Positions 18,078-26,719 of a DNA stretch of 64,000 nucleotides are shown here, piece after piece (position 1 is the stretch's first letter; every line of letters begins with the position of its first letter). Under the pieces are notes generated by a model. The model saw only the letters and a program-made list of their open reading frames with translations. It ran no database searches and was not told the origin of the DNA. Both the position numbers and the translations under genes were made by a program. Source of the DNA: Brevibacterium sp. UCMA 11754 (lineage in GTDB: Bacteria > Actinomycetota > Actinomycetes > Actinomycetales > Brevibacteriaceae); assembly GCF_021532275.1 (NCBI RefSeq), contig NZ_JACBOT010000006.1, positions 124,001 through 188,000 on the forward strand, written 5' to 3'.

Positions 18078-18156
18078 TCGTTCAAACTGATTTGCACCTT
18101 GGTCTATACCTGCGTTACAAACCGCGTACCTGAATATACACACTAGGAGATTTCAA

Positions 18157-19533
18157 ATGCCTATCGCCACAACGGACCCCGCGACTGGAATTGTTATCAG
18201 GGAGTACTCTCCGCATAATAACGACGAAGTCGACATAAAGATTGACGAAGCCCGAAGGGCTTTCGTCGCTCTTAAACACACCGATTTTCCCAAGCGGGCT
18301 GCGTGGATGCATAGAGCTGCGGACATGCTCGAGGCTGAATCGGAACATGTCGCAACGACTATCGTCAAGGAGATGGGCAAGCCCATTACGCAAGCGCGCG
18401 GTGAGGTAGCAAAATGCGTCACTGGGATGCGGTTCTACGCGGAACATTCACAAGAATTCTTGTCTGGCCACGAGTTGCCACGTCCAAGCGTCGTAGGAGC
18501 ATCGTCTGCATCAGTCCGCTATCAACCACTGGGGACTGTCCTCGCTGTAATGCCGTGGAATTACCCACTATGGCAGGTCATTCGCTTTGCAGCGCCTGCA
18601 TTGATGGCTGGTAATACCGGACTGCTTAAACATGCTTCCAATGTTCCGCAGTCGGCGTTGTACCTCGATTCACTGTTCGAACGCGCTGGCTTCCCAGCCG
18701 GTTGCTTTCGGACGCTTCTCATTCCAGCGTCTCGGGTTGAGGCAGTGGCACGCGATAGTCGAGTGGCTGCCGTTACTCTCACTGGTTCAGAACCTGCTGG
18801 CCGATCCATAGGCGCAATAGCCGGAGCGGAGCTGAAACCTTCCGTGCTCGAACTTGGCGGTTCCGACCCGTTCATTGTGATGTCATCCGCTGACATTAGC
18901 CGAGCAGTTGCGACTGCGGTAACTTCCCGAACGTCGAATAATGGGCAGGCATGTATCAACGCGAAGCGGTTTATCGTTCATGCTGATGTCTATGACTCTT
19001 TTGTCGATAAGTTTGTGGTGGCGATGGAGTCTCTCAAAGTTGGTCCGCCAATGGACGAAGAGACCGACGTCGGCCCAATTGCTACCTCAACAGGGCGAGA
19101 TGAGCTTCACCAGCTGGTTGGCGACGCCCGAAAACACGGCGCAAAAGTCGCCACTGGAGGGGAAAAGCTTGAAGGCGGAGGTTGGTACTACCCACCTACA
19201 GTGATCACAGGTGTGACAAAGGGGATGCGCTTGTATGCAGAAGAAGCGTTCGGCCCAGTTGCTACCGTGTTTCGGGTTGCCGACCGACAAGAGGCGCTTG
19301 AGCTAGCGAACGACACAACGTTTGGACTCAGCTCGGCAGTTTGGACGCAAGATTCTGCAGAAGAGGCATTCTTTGTGGATGGTATTGAAGCTGGTGCAGT
19401 ATTCGTCAACGGCATGTCTGTTTCATACCCTGAGCTGCCATTCGGCGGCGTGAAAGACTCCGGTATCGGTAGAGAATTGTCCGCCGAAGGCATCCGCGAA
19501 TTCTGCAACCTGAAGACTGTGTGGCGCGGGTGA
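18157..19533 (+). CDS. NAD(P)-dependent aldehyde / succinate-semialdehyde-type dehydrogenase
   Basis: The 458-residue protein has the ALDH hallmarks: MPWNYPLW in the cofactor fold, LTGSEPAGR, the general-base Glu in LELGGSDPF (about residue 233), the catalytic Cys in NNGQACINAKRF (about 267) and PEEAF-type AEEAFGPVATV later. The closest group by eye is the short succinate-semialdehyde dehydrogenase/Sad type. It should oxidise the aldehyde made by the cluster, for example after E1-dependent cleavage, to an acid. TAGGAGA lies a few bases before the ATG. Confidence 0.87.
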   Translation: MPIATTDPATGIVIREYSPHNNDEVDIKIDEARRAFVALKHTDFPKRAAWMHRAADMLEAESEHVATTIVKEMGKPITQARGEVAKCVTGMRFYAEHSQEFLSGHELPRPSVVGASSASVRYQPLGTVLAVMPWNYPLWQVIRFAAPALMAGNTGLLKHASNVPQSALYLDSLFERAGFPAGCFRTLLIPASRVEAVARDSRVAAVTLTGSEPAGRSIGAIAGAELKPSVLELGGSDPFIVMSSADISRAVATAVTSRTSNNGQACINAKRFIVHADVYDSFVDKFVVAMESLKVGPPMDEETDVGPIATSTGRDELHQLVGDARKHGAKVATGGEKLEGGGWYYPPTVITGVTKGMRLYAEEAFGPVATVFRVADRQEALELANDTTFGLSSAVWTQDSAEEAFFVDGIEAGAVFVNGMSVSYPELPFGGVKDSGIGRELSAEGIREFCNLKTVWRG

Positions 19534-19556
19534 TGGCGTACGTCTGGACCGCGCCA
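19522..19556. terminator. weak inverted repeat at the end of the aldehyde dehydrogenase gene
   Basis: TGGCGCGG (19522-19529) and CCGCGCCA (19549-19556) are exact inverted 8-mers separated by 19 bases and spanning the stop codon. This could end the catabolic operon or be an operator before the LysR gene. No U-tract follows, so the assignment is weak. Confidence 0.3.
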
Positions 19557-19676
19557 GAGCTGGACACTTCACTGTATTTCGGAGATCGCAGTTCATGAGT
19601 TCAGCCCCGCTTCGGGGAATTGGCTCGAGCCAGCTGTGTGTCGTGTGCTGCGACTTTAGAGATGAGGTAGTCCAAG

Positions 19677-20570
19677 ATGGAATCACGTCAGGCCGAAGTC
19701 TTCCTGGCTGTGGTGGAGGAGCTGCATTTCGGTCGCGCCGCAGCACGTTTGAACATGACTCAACCACCGGTAACTAAAACTATCAAGAATCTCGAGAGGG
19801 AATTCGAGACTGAGTTGTTCGTGCGGTCGACACGGCAAGTATCGTTGACCGCGGCTGGTCTTGCGCTCATTGGTCCTGCTCGCAGGCTCCTCGATGCCGA
19901 GCTCGACGGACACCGTGCAGTTCGTGACGCGCTCGGCGGCAAAATAGGGGAAGTCCGTGTGGGTTTTGCAGGAGCTTCGACCTATTCAATGATAAGTAGG
20001 CTCGCGCGGCGCGTCCGACGCGAACAGCCAAGAGTCGGTCTAGTGCTCGAAAGCCAGAACTTTGCACAGGTTCTTATGCGCCGGATTGTCCGGGGAGAGA
20101 TTGATATTGGTATGGGGCGCTGGGACTACATGCCGGCGTCAATAAGCAGCCAAGTTATCGCCACTGAAAGTTTGGTCATAGCGTTGCCTGTGTCGCACCC
20201 CCTCGCCGGCGAGAACAAAGTCCGAATTTGCCAGTTTGCCCACGAACCGTTTGTCGCTCTGCGCCCATTTCAGGGCTCGGTTCTCACAGATCGTCTCGAA
20301 AGGTTGGGAAGGAGTGAAGGGTTCGTCCCGGATATAGCCCAAGTTGCTCCGGATACTTGGACTGTATTGGCGCTTGTAGCTGCGGAGATCGGTCCCGCAC
20401 TAACGCTATCAAGCGTTGCGGAGAACGTCTCTGACCCGCACGTGGCTTTTGTGCCTCTCGTTGACGAAACTCCGCCAGTGCAATTGCGAATGGCTTGGCG
20501 TCGAGATGAACCAGTGAAGCCCGTCGTTGCCCGAGTACTCAATATTGCCTCAGACGAGTTTGCAACTTAG
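19677..20570 (+). CDS. LysR-family transcriptional regulator
   Basis: The 297-residue protein has the LysR winged helix (residues 1-60: FLAVVEELHFGRAAARLNMTQPPVTKTIKNLE) and a two-lobed co-inducer domain (about 90-295) resembling the BenM/CatM group that senses small acids. It follows the aldehyde dehydrogenase on the same strand after 143 bases, not divergently. It may control the catabolic operon upstream or be independent. Confidence 0.85.
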   Translation: MESRQAEVFLAVVEELHFGRAAARLNMTQPPVTKTIKNLEREFETELFVRSTRQVSLTAAGLALIGPARRLLDAELDGHRAVRDALGGKIGEVRVGFAGASTYSMISRLARRVRREQPRVGLVLESQNFAQVLMRRIVRGEIDIGMGRWDYMPASISSQVIATESLVIALPVSHPLAGENKVRICQFAHEPFVALRPFQGSVLTDRLERLGRSEGFVPDIAQVAPDTWTVLALVAAEIGPALTLSSVAENVSDPHVAFVPLVDETPPVQLRMAWRRDEPVKPVVARVLNIASDEFAT

Positions 20571-20931
20571 TTTCGACTGTTCGAAATAGGCGGTTTCGTC
20601 GTCGAACGGGTAAATAAAGATAATAGACCTCGAAATTAGAATGCTTTCGGCTGATCTGTACAACTGGCGGACGCGTACTGAGAGATGTTCAGAGTTTTTT
20701 AGGCCCCGCTGCGCGTGGATTTGGATTGCCGGGTTAGCTGCGGGACATCATGCACCGAAGTACTGGGTGGCGATTCCCGTGGGAAATGTTCAGGAGCCCT
20801 CAGAACGAGCGGCTAGATAATTGTGATCGTATGCGAGCTAAATGCCCCAGAGATTAGAAACTCGCGTCGTTTGAGTCCGTTGCATGCTCTCGACCAGGAG
20901 TGGCTACGGAACCGTTGGGCTTCCTTTTGCT
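20571..20931. other. intergenic stretch left of the IS
   Basis: No gene is seen. A short inverted repeat (TTTCGA CTGT TCGAAA, 20571-20586) directly after the LysR stop may be a weak terminator. The rest should contain the left flank or terminus of the ISL3 element, but I could not match its right end here. Confidence 0.4.
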
Positions 20932-20947
20932 GGCTCATCCCAATCGG
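20932..20947 (+). repeat. 16-bp inverted repeat, left copy
   Basis: GGCTCATCCCAATCGG covers the end of the transposase gene. The exact reverse complement lies at 23940-23955, so the two bracket the transposase plus the two passenger genes. Confidence 0.7.
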
Positions 20948-22260
20948 GGGTGTAGGAGTTGGGGTCTGAAGCCGCCGGTCTCGAGCAGGCTTCGGGCGAT
21001 GTAGTTGGTCAGGTTGCGGAACCCGAGTGCGGAACCGCGCAGGTGTTCGAGCCGTCCGTTGAGTGCCTCGGTCGGCCCGTTGCTGGTGCCGGGTCGTTCG
21101 AAGTAGGCGAGCACGTCGGCGGCTCGCTTCTTCAGGGTCCGGCCCAGGGTGGTGAGCTCGGTGAGCACCTTGGGGACGCCGGCGCTGAGGTCGGTGATCA
21201 GCTTCTCCATGAGCTCGCGGCCACGTTGCCGGTCCTCGTGGCGATAGGCGGCGATCATCCGCTGGTAGACACCCCAGGCCGCCTCGACCTCGACGTGAGC
21301 GTCATCAACGAACAGCGCGCGTAGCCTGTCTCTCTGCTTGTCGGTGAGCAGGTCCGCGCCGGTGTGCAGCGTGCGCCGCGACTTGTAGAGCGGATCGTCC
21401 CTGAACCCACGGTGCCCGTGGATCGCGAGTTGGACCCGGCGCCGGCACCTGTCGAGGGCTTCACCGGCCAGGCGCACGACGTGGAAGGGATCCATCACCG
21501 TGACCGCGTCCGGGATCTCCTCCGCAGCGGCGGTCTTGAACCCGGTGAAGCCGTCCATCGCGACCACCTCGACCGCGTCACGGAAGGCGTCGTCGCGGTC
21601 GGCGAGCCAGGTCTTGAACGCCGCCTTCGACCGGCCCTCGACCATGTCCAGCAGCCTTGCTGGGCCGGCGCCATCGCGGACCGGGGTGAGGTCGATGATC
21701 ACGGTGACGTACTTGTCGCCACGCCTGGTGTGGCGCCAGACGTGCTCATCGACGCCAATCACCTTCACGCCCTCGAACCGCGTGGGGTCGTTGATCAGCA
21801 GCCGCTTGCCTTCGGCCAGGACCGCGTTGTTGGCGGTGTCCCACGCGACCCCGAGTCCCTCGGCGACACGGGCGACGGTGAGGTGTGCGACCACGATCCC
21901 TTCCAGCGCCCACCGCAGCCCGGTGCGCGAGAGCTTCGCGCGTGGCTCCGCCGCGGCGCTGGTGTCTTGGCGCCACACGTGTCCGCAGTCTGCACAGCGG
22001 TAGCGGCGCACTACAACTTCCAGCACGGTCGGTCGCCAGCCCAGCGGCTCGTGGGCCAACCGCCGGATCACGGTGTCACGAGCAGCGCCTTCGCTGCCGC
22101 ACCGTCGGCACCACTGATCTGGTTCCACCACGCGGCACGCGAGGACCGCACGATCCGGTTCAAGTCGTTGCCCGATCACGCTCAGACCGCGGCCGTCGAG
22201 TCGAGCGAAGGCGGTCAGGTCAGGGCGGCCGAAGCCGGGCGGCGGGGTAGCGTCGGGCAC
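20935..22260 (-). CDS. ISL3-family transposase
   Basis: The 441-residue protein has an N-terminal zinc finger (CRRCGSEG ... CADCGHVW, about residues 50-95), a helix-turn-helix region and a DDE-type catalytic core with VIGVDEHVWRH, VVAMDGFTGFK and MDPFHVVRLAGEA, followed by the helical insertion usual for ISL3. It is full length and shows no frameshift, so the element may be active. Base composition is higher in GC than the flanking catabolic genes. Confidence 0.92.
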   Translation of the reverse strand: MPDATPPPGFGRPDLTAFARLDGRGLSVIGQRLEPDRAVLACRVVEPDQWCRRCGSEGAARDTVIRRLAHEPLGWRPTVLEVVVRRYRCADCGHVWRQDTSAAAEPRAKLSRTGLRWALEGIVVAHLTVARVAEGLGVAWDTANNAVLAEGKRLLINDPTRFEGVKVIGVDEHVWRHTRRGDKYVTVIIDLTPVRDGAGPARLLDMVEGRSKAAFKTWLADRDDAFRDAVEVVAMDGFTGFKTAAAEEIPDAVTVMDPFHVVRLAGEALDRCRRRVQLAIHGHRGFRDDPLYKSRRTLHTGADLLTDKQRDRLRALFVDDAHVEVEAAWGVYQRMIAAYRHEDRQRGRELMEKLITDLSAGVPKVLTELTTLGRTLKKRAADVLAYFERPGTSNGPTEALNGRLEHLRGSALGFRNLTNYIARSLLETGGFRPQLLHPRLG

Positions 22261-22333
22261 GTCGAGGTCTTTCCGATGGATGGCGTAGGAACCTCCATCG
22301 TCGGGAGACCTCGACGTCTATCTGCGGACCGAC
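22205..22333 (+). repeat. 129-bp direct repeat, copy 1 (IS right end)
   Basis: This covers the first codons of the transposase and the IS right end. It matches 23956-24084 over 129 bp with four differences by eye. Confidence 0.85.
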
Positions 22334-22366
22334 TCGGCGGGCCCGATCGTCTCGTGCGTTGGCGGA

Positions 22367-22678
22367 CTACGGGAGCTTGGACGCGAGGACGTCGGCCGCC
22401 AGGATCTCGGGTGCTGCGCCGAGGAGGTGCTGGTTGGCCATCAGGGCTGCGACGATGGCGCCGTTGGCGTGGGCGTCGCGAGCGGCTTCGTCGGGGAATG
22501 CATCGAAGATCCAGAAGGTGTCGGCGTGGGTCCTGACCGCGAACCAGACAATCGTTCCTACTTCTTCGTTGGCGAGTGCGACAGCGCCGGCGAGCAGATC
22601 AGCGACCGCGTCGTGCTGTCCATCGGCCGCGACGATCTTGGCGACGAAGGCATACGGAAGTGATGCGGGTGTGGACAT
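22367..22678 (-). CDS. antibiotic biosynthesis monooxygenase (ABM/YgiN-like) domain protein
   Basis: The 103-residue protein fits the dimeric ferredoxin-like ABM fold: strand FVAKIVAADG, helix HDAVADLLAGAVALA, strand TIVWFAVRTHADTFWIFDAF and helix EAARDAHANGAIVAAL. Relatives are quinol monooxygenases and monooxygenases acting on polyketides or reactive carbonyls without a cofactor. GGAGAG precedes the ATG. It is divergent from the GlxA-type regulator 107 bases away, which probably controls it. Confidence 0.8.
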   Translation of the reverse strand: MSTPASLPYAFVAKIVAADGQHDAVADLLAGAVALANEEVGTIVWFAVRTHADTFWIFDAFPDEAARDAHANGAIVAALMANQHLLGAAPEILAADVLASKLP

Positions 22679-22785
22679 GAGGGACTCTCCTTGACGTCGG
22701 GGTTCTTCGTGGGACGAGTTCAGCGTATGACGAGCGAGGGCCGGTGGGGAGTGGCGTATACGGCAGTATTGCTATTGTTTACGTC

Positions 22786-23727
22786 ATGCGTATCGGACTG
22801 ATCGCGATCGACGGCTGCTTCGGTTCGGCTATCGCGTCGATCATCGACATCGTGCGGGTGGCCGACGGAGCCCGCGGCGATGTCGACCCGCGGATCGACC
22901 CAATCGAACTCGCCATCCTCGGACCGAAACGGCGAGTGACCACGACGGCATCGATGACCCTGTCGGTGGACCACCCGCTGCCGGAGTCCGGAGAGTTCGA
23001 CGTGGTCGTCGTCCCTGCGCTTGGAACCCTCACGGCCGCCGCGACCCACGACGCCCTCCAGAGCCGAGATGCTCGTTCGGTCATCGCCTCGCTCGGGCGC
23101 CTCGACGACGCGACCACCCGGATCGCCGCGGCGTGCACCGGCGTGTTCGCCGTCGCCGAGACAGGACGGATGCATCATCGGCGGGCGACGACCAGCTGGT
23201 TCCTGGGGCCGGAGTTCCGGAAGCGCTATCCGACCGTCGCCCTCGATCTCGACACCATGGTCGTGGTCGACGGGAACCTCGTCACCGCCGGCGCCGCCTT
23301 CGCCCACATCGACCTCGCGCTCTCACTCGTGCGATCGATCAGCCCCGACCTGGCCCAACATGTCGCCAAGCTCCTCATCATCGACGAGCGCCCGTCGCAG
23401 GCGGCTTTCGTCGCCTACGAACATCTCCGGCACGAGGACCCGATCGTCGTCGAGTTCGAACGCTTCGTGCGCGCCCGCCTGGACGAACCGTTCAACGTCG
23501 CCTTCGTCGCGCAGTCGCTCGGCACCAGCCGGCGCACCCTCGAACGACGAGTCCGTGCGGCGCTCAACCTCACTCCGCTCGGCTTCGTCCAACGGCTTCG
23601 CACCGAACGAGCTCGACACCTCTCAGCAACCACGGACCTCACCTCCGCCGAGATCGCGCTACGGGTCGGCTACGCAAACGCCGAGACTCTGCGCTCCCTC
23701 CTGCGCAGGGAGCGACGCCGTTCCTGA
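22786..23727 (+). CDS. GlxA-type regulator: DJ-1/PfpI-like domain plus AraC helix-turn-helix
   Basis: I start at ATG 22786 (MRIGLIAIDGCFGS), the usual beginning of the DJ-1/PfpI fold; 313 residues. The N-terminal part (about 1-190) has ACTGVFAVAETG with a Cys at the nucleophile elbow. The C-terminal part (about 215-313) has two helix-turn-helix units (FNVAFVAQSLGTSRRTLERR; LTSAEIALRVGYANAETL). It probably senses a small molecule and controls the divergent ABM gene. The segment is clearly richer in GC than the genes around it. Confidence 0.85.
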   Translation: MRIGLIAIDGCFGSAIASIIDIVRVADGARGDVDPRIDPIELAILGPKRRVTTTASMTLSVDHPLPESGEFDVVVVPALGTLTAAATHDALQSRDARSVIASLGRLDDATTRIAAACTGVFAVAETGRMHHRRATTSWFLGPEFRKRYPTVALDLDTMVVVDGNLVTAGAAFAHIDLALSLVRSISPDLAQHVAKLLIIDERPSQAAFVAYEHLRHEDPIVVEFERFVRARLDEPFNVAFVAQSLGTSRRTLERRVRAALNLTPLGFVQRLRTERARHLSATTDLTSAEIALRVGYANAETLRSLLRRERRRS

Positions 23728-23939
23728 CCTATCGCCATGCCTGTAGCCGGTGTGCTAGTGCTCGGTTGGAACCACCTCTCAGCACGTCGCGTCGACGCTC
23801 CTGCGTCGCCCCTGGACTACCCACTCGACACGCCCGCAGCACAGCCCATGTGACGTGCCCCGGCTTCCCGGACGGTCGGGGTTGGGTGGCTGTGATGTCG
23901 CTGCGTTCTCGTCGAGAGGGTCAGCAGACCCGATCAGAG

Positions 23940-23955
23940 CCGATTGGGATGAGCC
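23940..23955 (+). repeat. 16-bp inverted repeat, right copy
   Basis: CCGATTGGGATGAGCC is the exact reverse complement of 20932-20947 and abuts copy 2 of the 129-bp repeat. Similarity weakly continues outward (GC-AAGG on both). Confidence 0.7.
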
Positions 23956-24084
23956 GCGAAGGCGGTTAGGTCAGGGCGGCCGAAGCCGGCCGGCGGGGTA
24001 GCGTCGGGCACGTCGAGGTCTTTCGGGTGGATGGCGTAGGAACCTCCATCGTCGGGAGACCTCGACGTCTATCTGCGGACCGAC
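23956..24084 (+). repeat. 129-bp direct repeat, copy 2 (truncated IS end)
   Basis: It repeats 22205-22333, including about 20 transposase start codons on the minus strand (PDATPPAGFGRPDLTAFA) that then run into the 16-bp inverted repeat and a stop. It is the remnant of another ISL3 copy or a duplication of the right end. Confidence 0.85.
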
Positions 24085-24444
24085 GCGCCCGGCCGACCTA
24101 CACCTTCATCTGGGAAGAGCCCTTTTGCTTCGCTGTTCTTGAGAGCTTGCCTGAAAACCGCAATTGCCGGACCTGGCGAATTTGCATAGTTGCTTTTGAT
24201 CCCATTAAACCGTTAAGCGGTAGACCTATTCCCCTGAGGCAATGAAGTCGTCCCTGACGCATTGCCTCAATTCGTGGTGCGCTGCGAGCAGTTACACGGC
24301 AAAGATTCGAGGTCAGCTTCATATGACTCAGAATTGAGACATTCCTCCCCTTGTCACCATTCGTAGACTCGAGTTCCAGGTCGTAGCTGATCGTCGATGG
24401 CTGGCATCGACACTGCGGCCCTAATGTGAAAGCGAGCGGCACAA

Positions 24445-25383
24445 ATGGAACAGCGAGTGACATTCAACAGCGACGGCGAGACTCTGGTGGGCACGCTCTT
24501 CCGCCCTGATGGAGCGACTGGCCCACTGCCCACCGTAGTTGCAGGAGGAGGGTGGTGCTATGTGAAGGAGATTGTACTTCCACACGTTGCACGGATCGTA
24601 GAAGAACAGGGTGTCCAGTTTCTTGGATTCGATTACCGCGGGTTCGGGGAGAGTAGCGGCGATCGGCGGCAGCATATCGATCCCTGGGAGCAAATCTCCG
24701 ACTATAAGAATGCCCTGAGTTATGTGGAGAATCGTGACGATGTCAATTCAGAGAAGCTAGGAGCCTTTGGGATCTCATACAGCGGGGGTCACGTACTCGT
24801 TCTTGCTGCTACTGATCCTCGAGTGAAGTCAGTGGTAGGGGTTGTTCCTGTAGTCGAAGGCTACGACAATATGCGCCGCGCTCACGGCGAGATCAACTTC
24901 GCCAAGCTCGAAGATTTCATCCTTGACGATCGACGTGAACGCGCTAAGGGAAACGCTGGCAATTTCCTCCCGATGAGCTCACCCACGCCATCGACTCAGC
25001 TGTCGACTTGGCCCTTTCCCAACATTGGTGAGGTATTCCACCGTCTCAAGGAATCGGGGGAAGCCGAGCGACACATCCACGAGAGCACTGTGGAGTCGAC
25101 AGAATTGTTGCTCAACTACTCGGTTTTTCCCTACCTGAGTCGCATTCTTGACACGAAGGTCATGCTCATCGTCGCCGAAGGCGACAACATCACCATGTGG
25201 GATCGCGAAATAGCTGCCTTCAATGCTGTCGCATCACCGCACAAACGCCTCGAACTCTTACCCGCAGTTAGTCACATGAGTCTCTACTCCGACCGTGCAG
25301 ACACAAACGTCGCAGCCGCGGCCGCTGCAAATTGGTTTGCCCAAGCCTTCGAGCCGGTCGCCTCGAATCTGAAAGATGCCTGA
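24445..25383 (+). CDS. alpha/beta hydrolase (dienelactone-hydrolase/X-Pro-peptidase-like)
   Basis: The 312-residue protein has an oxyanion region (VVAGGGWCYVKE), a nucleophile elbow GISYSGG (Ser about residue 112), an acid in VAEGDNITMWD and a late His in AVSHMSLY, giving a full triad. It should hydrolyse an ester, lactone or C-C bond in the cytoplasm. It begins a gene set (hydrolase, MFS, ADH, Baeyer-Villiger monooxygenase, esterase) with short spacing, so a lactone or ester intermediate is a likely substrate. Confidence 0.8.
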   Translation: MEQRVTFNSDGETLVGTLFRPDGATGPLPTVVAGGGWCYVKEIVLPHVARIVEEQGVQFLGFDYRGFGESSGDRRQHIDPWEQISDYKNALSYVENRDDVNSEKLGAFGISYSGGHVLVLAATDPRVKSVVGVVPVVEGYDNMRRAHGEINFAKLEDFILDDRRERAKGNAGNFLPMSSPTPSTQLSTWPFPNIGEVFHRLKESGEAERHIHESTVESTELLLNYSVFPYLSRILDTKVMLIVAEGDNITMWDREIAAFNAVASPHKRLELLPAVSHMSLYSDRADTNVAAAAAANWFAQAFEPVASNLKDA

Positions 25384-25447
25384 GCTGCAGGTTCAGCTCC
25401 AACTCGCACTTGCGCCCTGTCTCAGGCGCGACTCAAAGGAGAGAAGA

Positions 25448-26719
25448 ATGCGAATTCCAAAGCGATGGATCGTGCTGATTGGTTCGTTCCTTGCCTACAT
25501 GTTCGATGCGCTCGAATTGTCTATCCTGTCCTTGGCCCTACCCGCAATGCGCACAGACCTTGGCATCGATGTCGTGCAAGGCGGCTGGCTAGCAACGGTG
25601 ACGTTGCTTGGAATCGGCGTAAGCTCGGTGACAATCGGAAGACTGGCAGATCGATACGGGCGTAAACGTGCGCTCGTGTGGTCATTGTCGATCTTCGGCA
25701 CTCTCACAGCACTAGTGTTCTTTGCGCCAAATTTCACCACCATCCTTATACTTCGTTTCCTTTCTGGACTCGGACTCGGCGGGGTATGGGCGATCGTGTC
25801 AACTTACGTGGTGGAGACTTGGGCGCCTGCCAAACGCGGACGTGCAGTGGCGTTCGTGCTTAGCTCGTTCGCTATTGGCGGCTTGCTCGCTGCTCTAATT
25901 GCTAACATCGGAGGAACTGACTGGCGAATCATGTTTCTTATCGCCGGGTTGAGCGCGGTTGTACCAGTTCTCTTCTGCGGACTACTTTTCACCGAATCTG
26001 AGGCCTGGCTCGCCAGCTCGGCTGGCCAGCGCCGAAACTCGCCAACTCATGAGAGTGCTCCTGAGCTAAAATATCGATTCCGGGATCTGTTCGGTCGGCG
26101 CTATGCCCGTAATACCGTTGTTGGGACACTAGTCTGCGCATTTGCGCTTCTCGGGTTTTGGGGCGCAAGCGCTTGGCTGCCAACCTTCCTGGCCGAAGAA
26201 CGAGGGGTGCCCGGAGATACGGTCGCAGTCTTTGTCGCGGTGTTGAATATTGGGTTGTTTGTTGGATACAACGCTTTCGGCCTGATAGCAGACTATATAG
26301 GTCGTAAACGTGCTCTTATGATTTCCCTCATCGGCGTCGGAGTGGTGCTACCTCTTTATGCCTTTACTGCAGATGAAACCACTCTGTTAGTGCTCGGTCC
26401 GGCATATGCATTTTTCGCCGTGTTTACTGGCATACTTGGCAGCTATCTCGGCGAACTATTCCCAACCGAATTGCGGGCGACCGGAGTCGGCTTCGCGTTC
26501 AACATTGGCCGCGGAATCTCGGCTCTCGCGCCACTATTGCTCGGATACATCGCAGCCGGACATGGCTTTGGCTTTGGCTTCATAATCTGCGGTCTCTGCT
26601 TTTTGGCATCTGGAGTTCTCGTGTGTTTCCTGCCGAACACATTTACTCGACGGGATAGGAAATCAAACTCTGTTCGTGATGTTGGACTCAACGAGGAGAA
26701 AGGAACAGTATTGTCGTGA
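25448..26719 (+). CDS. MFS transporter (sugar/organic-acid symporter type)
   Basis: I use the ATG at 25448 because AAAGGAGAG lies before it; 423 residues. About 12 membrane segments, the loop motif GRLADRYGRKRA after TM2 and its counterpart GLIADYIGRKRA in the second half are clear. FDALELSIL in TM1 resembles the AAHS/SHS proton-symporter groups. It probably imports the pathway substrate. It overlaps the next gene by four bases (GTGA). Confidence 0.85.
   Translation: MRIPKRWIVLIGSFLAYMFDALELSILSLALPAMRTDLGIDVVQGGWLATVTLLGIGVSSVTIGRLADRYGRKRALVWSLSIFGTLTALVFFAPNFTTILILRFLSGLGLGGVWAIVSTYVVETWAPAKRGRAVAFVLSSFAIGGLLAALIANIGGTDWRIMFLIAGLSAVVPVLFCGLLFTESEAWLASSAGQRRNSPTHESAPELKYRFRDLFGRRYARNTVVGTLVCAFALLGFWGASAWLPTFLAEERGVPGDTVAVFVAVLNIGLFVGYNAFGLIADYIGRKRALMISLIGVGVVLPLYAFTADETTLLVLGPAYAFFAVFTGILGSYLGELFPTELRATGVGFAFNIGRGISALAPLLLGYIAAGHGFGFGFIICGLCFLASGVLVCFLPNTFTRRDRKSNSVRDVGLNEEKGTVLS

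Larger units (their letters stand above)
20932..22333 (-). mobile_element. ISL3-family insertion sequence
   Basis: The span covers the complete transposase gene and its right-end sequence, which contains a long imperfect hairpin (GTCGAGGTCT ... AGACCTCGAC). The right limit is set by where similarity to the second copy at 23956-24084 ends. The left terminus is unresolved. A 16-mer at 20932-20947 reappears inverted at 23940-23955. Confidence 0.65.
23728..24444. other. non-coding stretch holding the second IS-end copy
   Basis: No gene is seen. It holds the right copy of the 16-bp inverted repeat and the second copy of the 129-bp IS end. The rest (24085-24444) shows no clear feature but should contain the promoter of the hydrolase gene at 24445. 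Confidence 0.6.

Noticed and set aside
21364..22536. A 390-codon frame antisense to the ISL3 transposase
   Set aside because: Rich in Arg/Gly/Pro without motifs; the transposase on the minus strand has clear domains.
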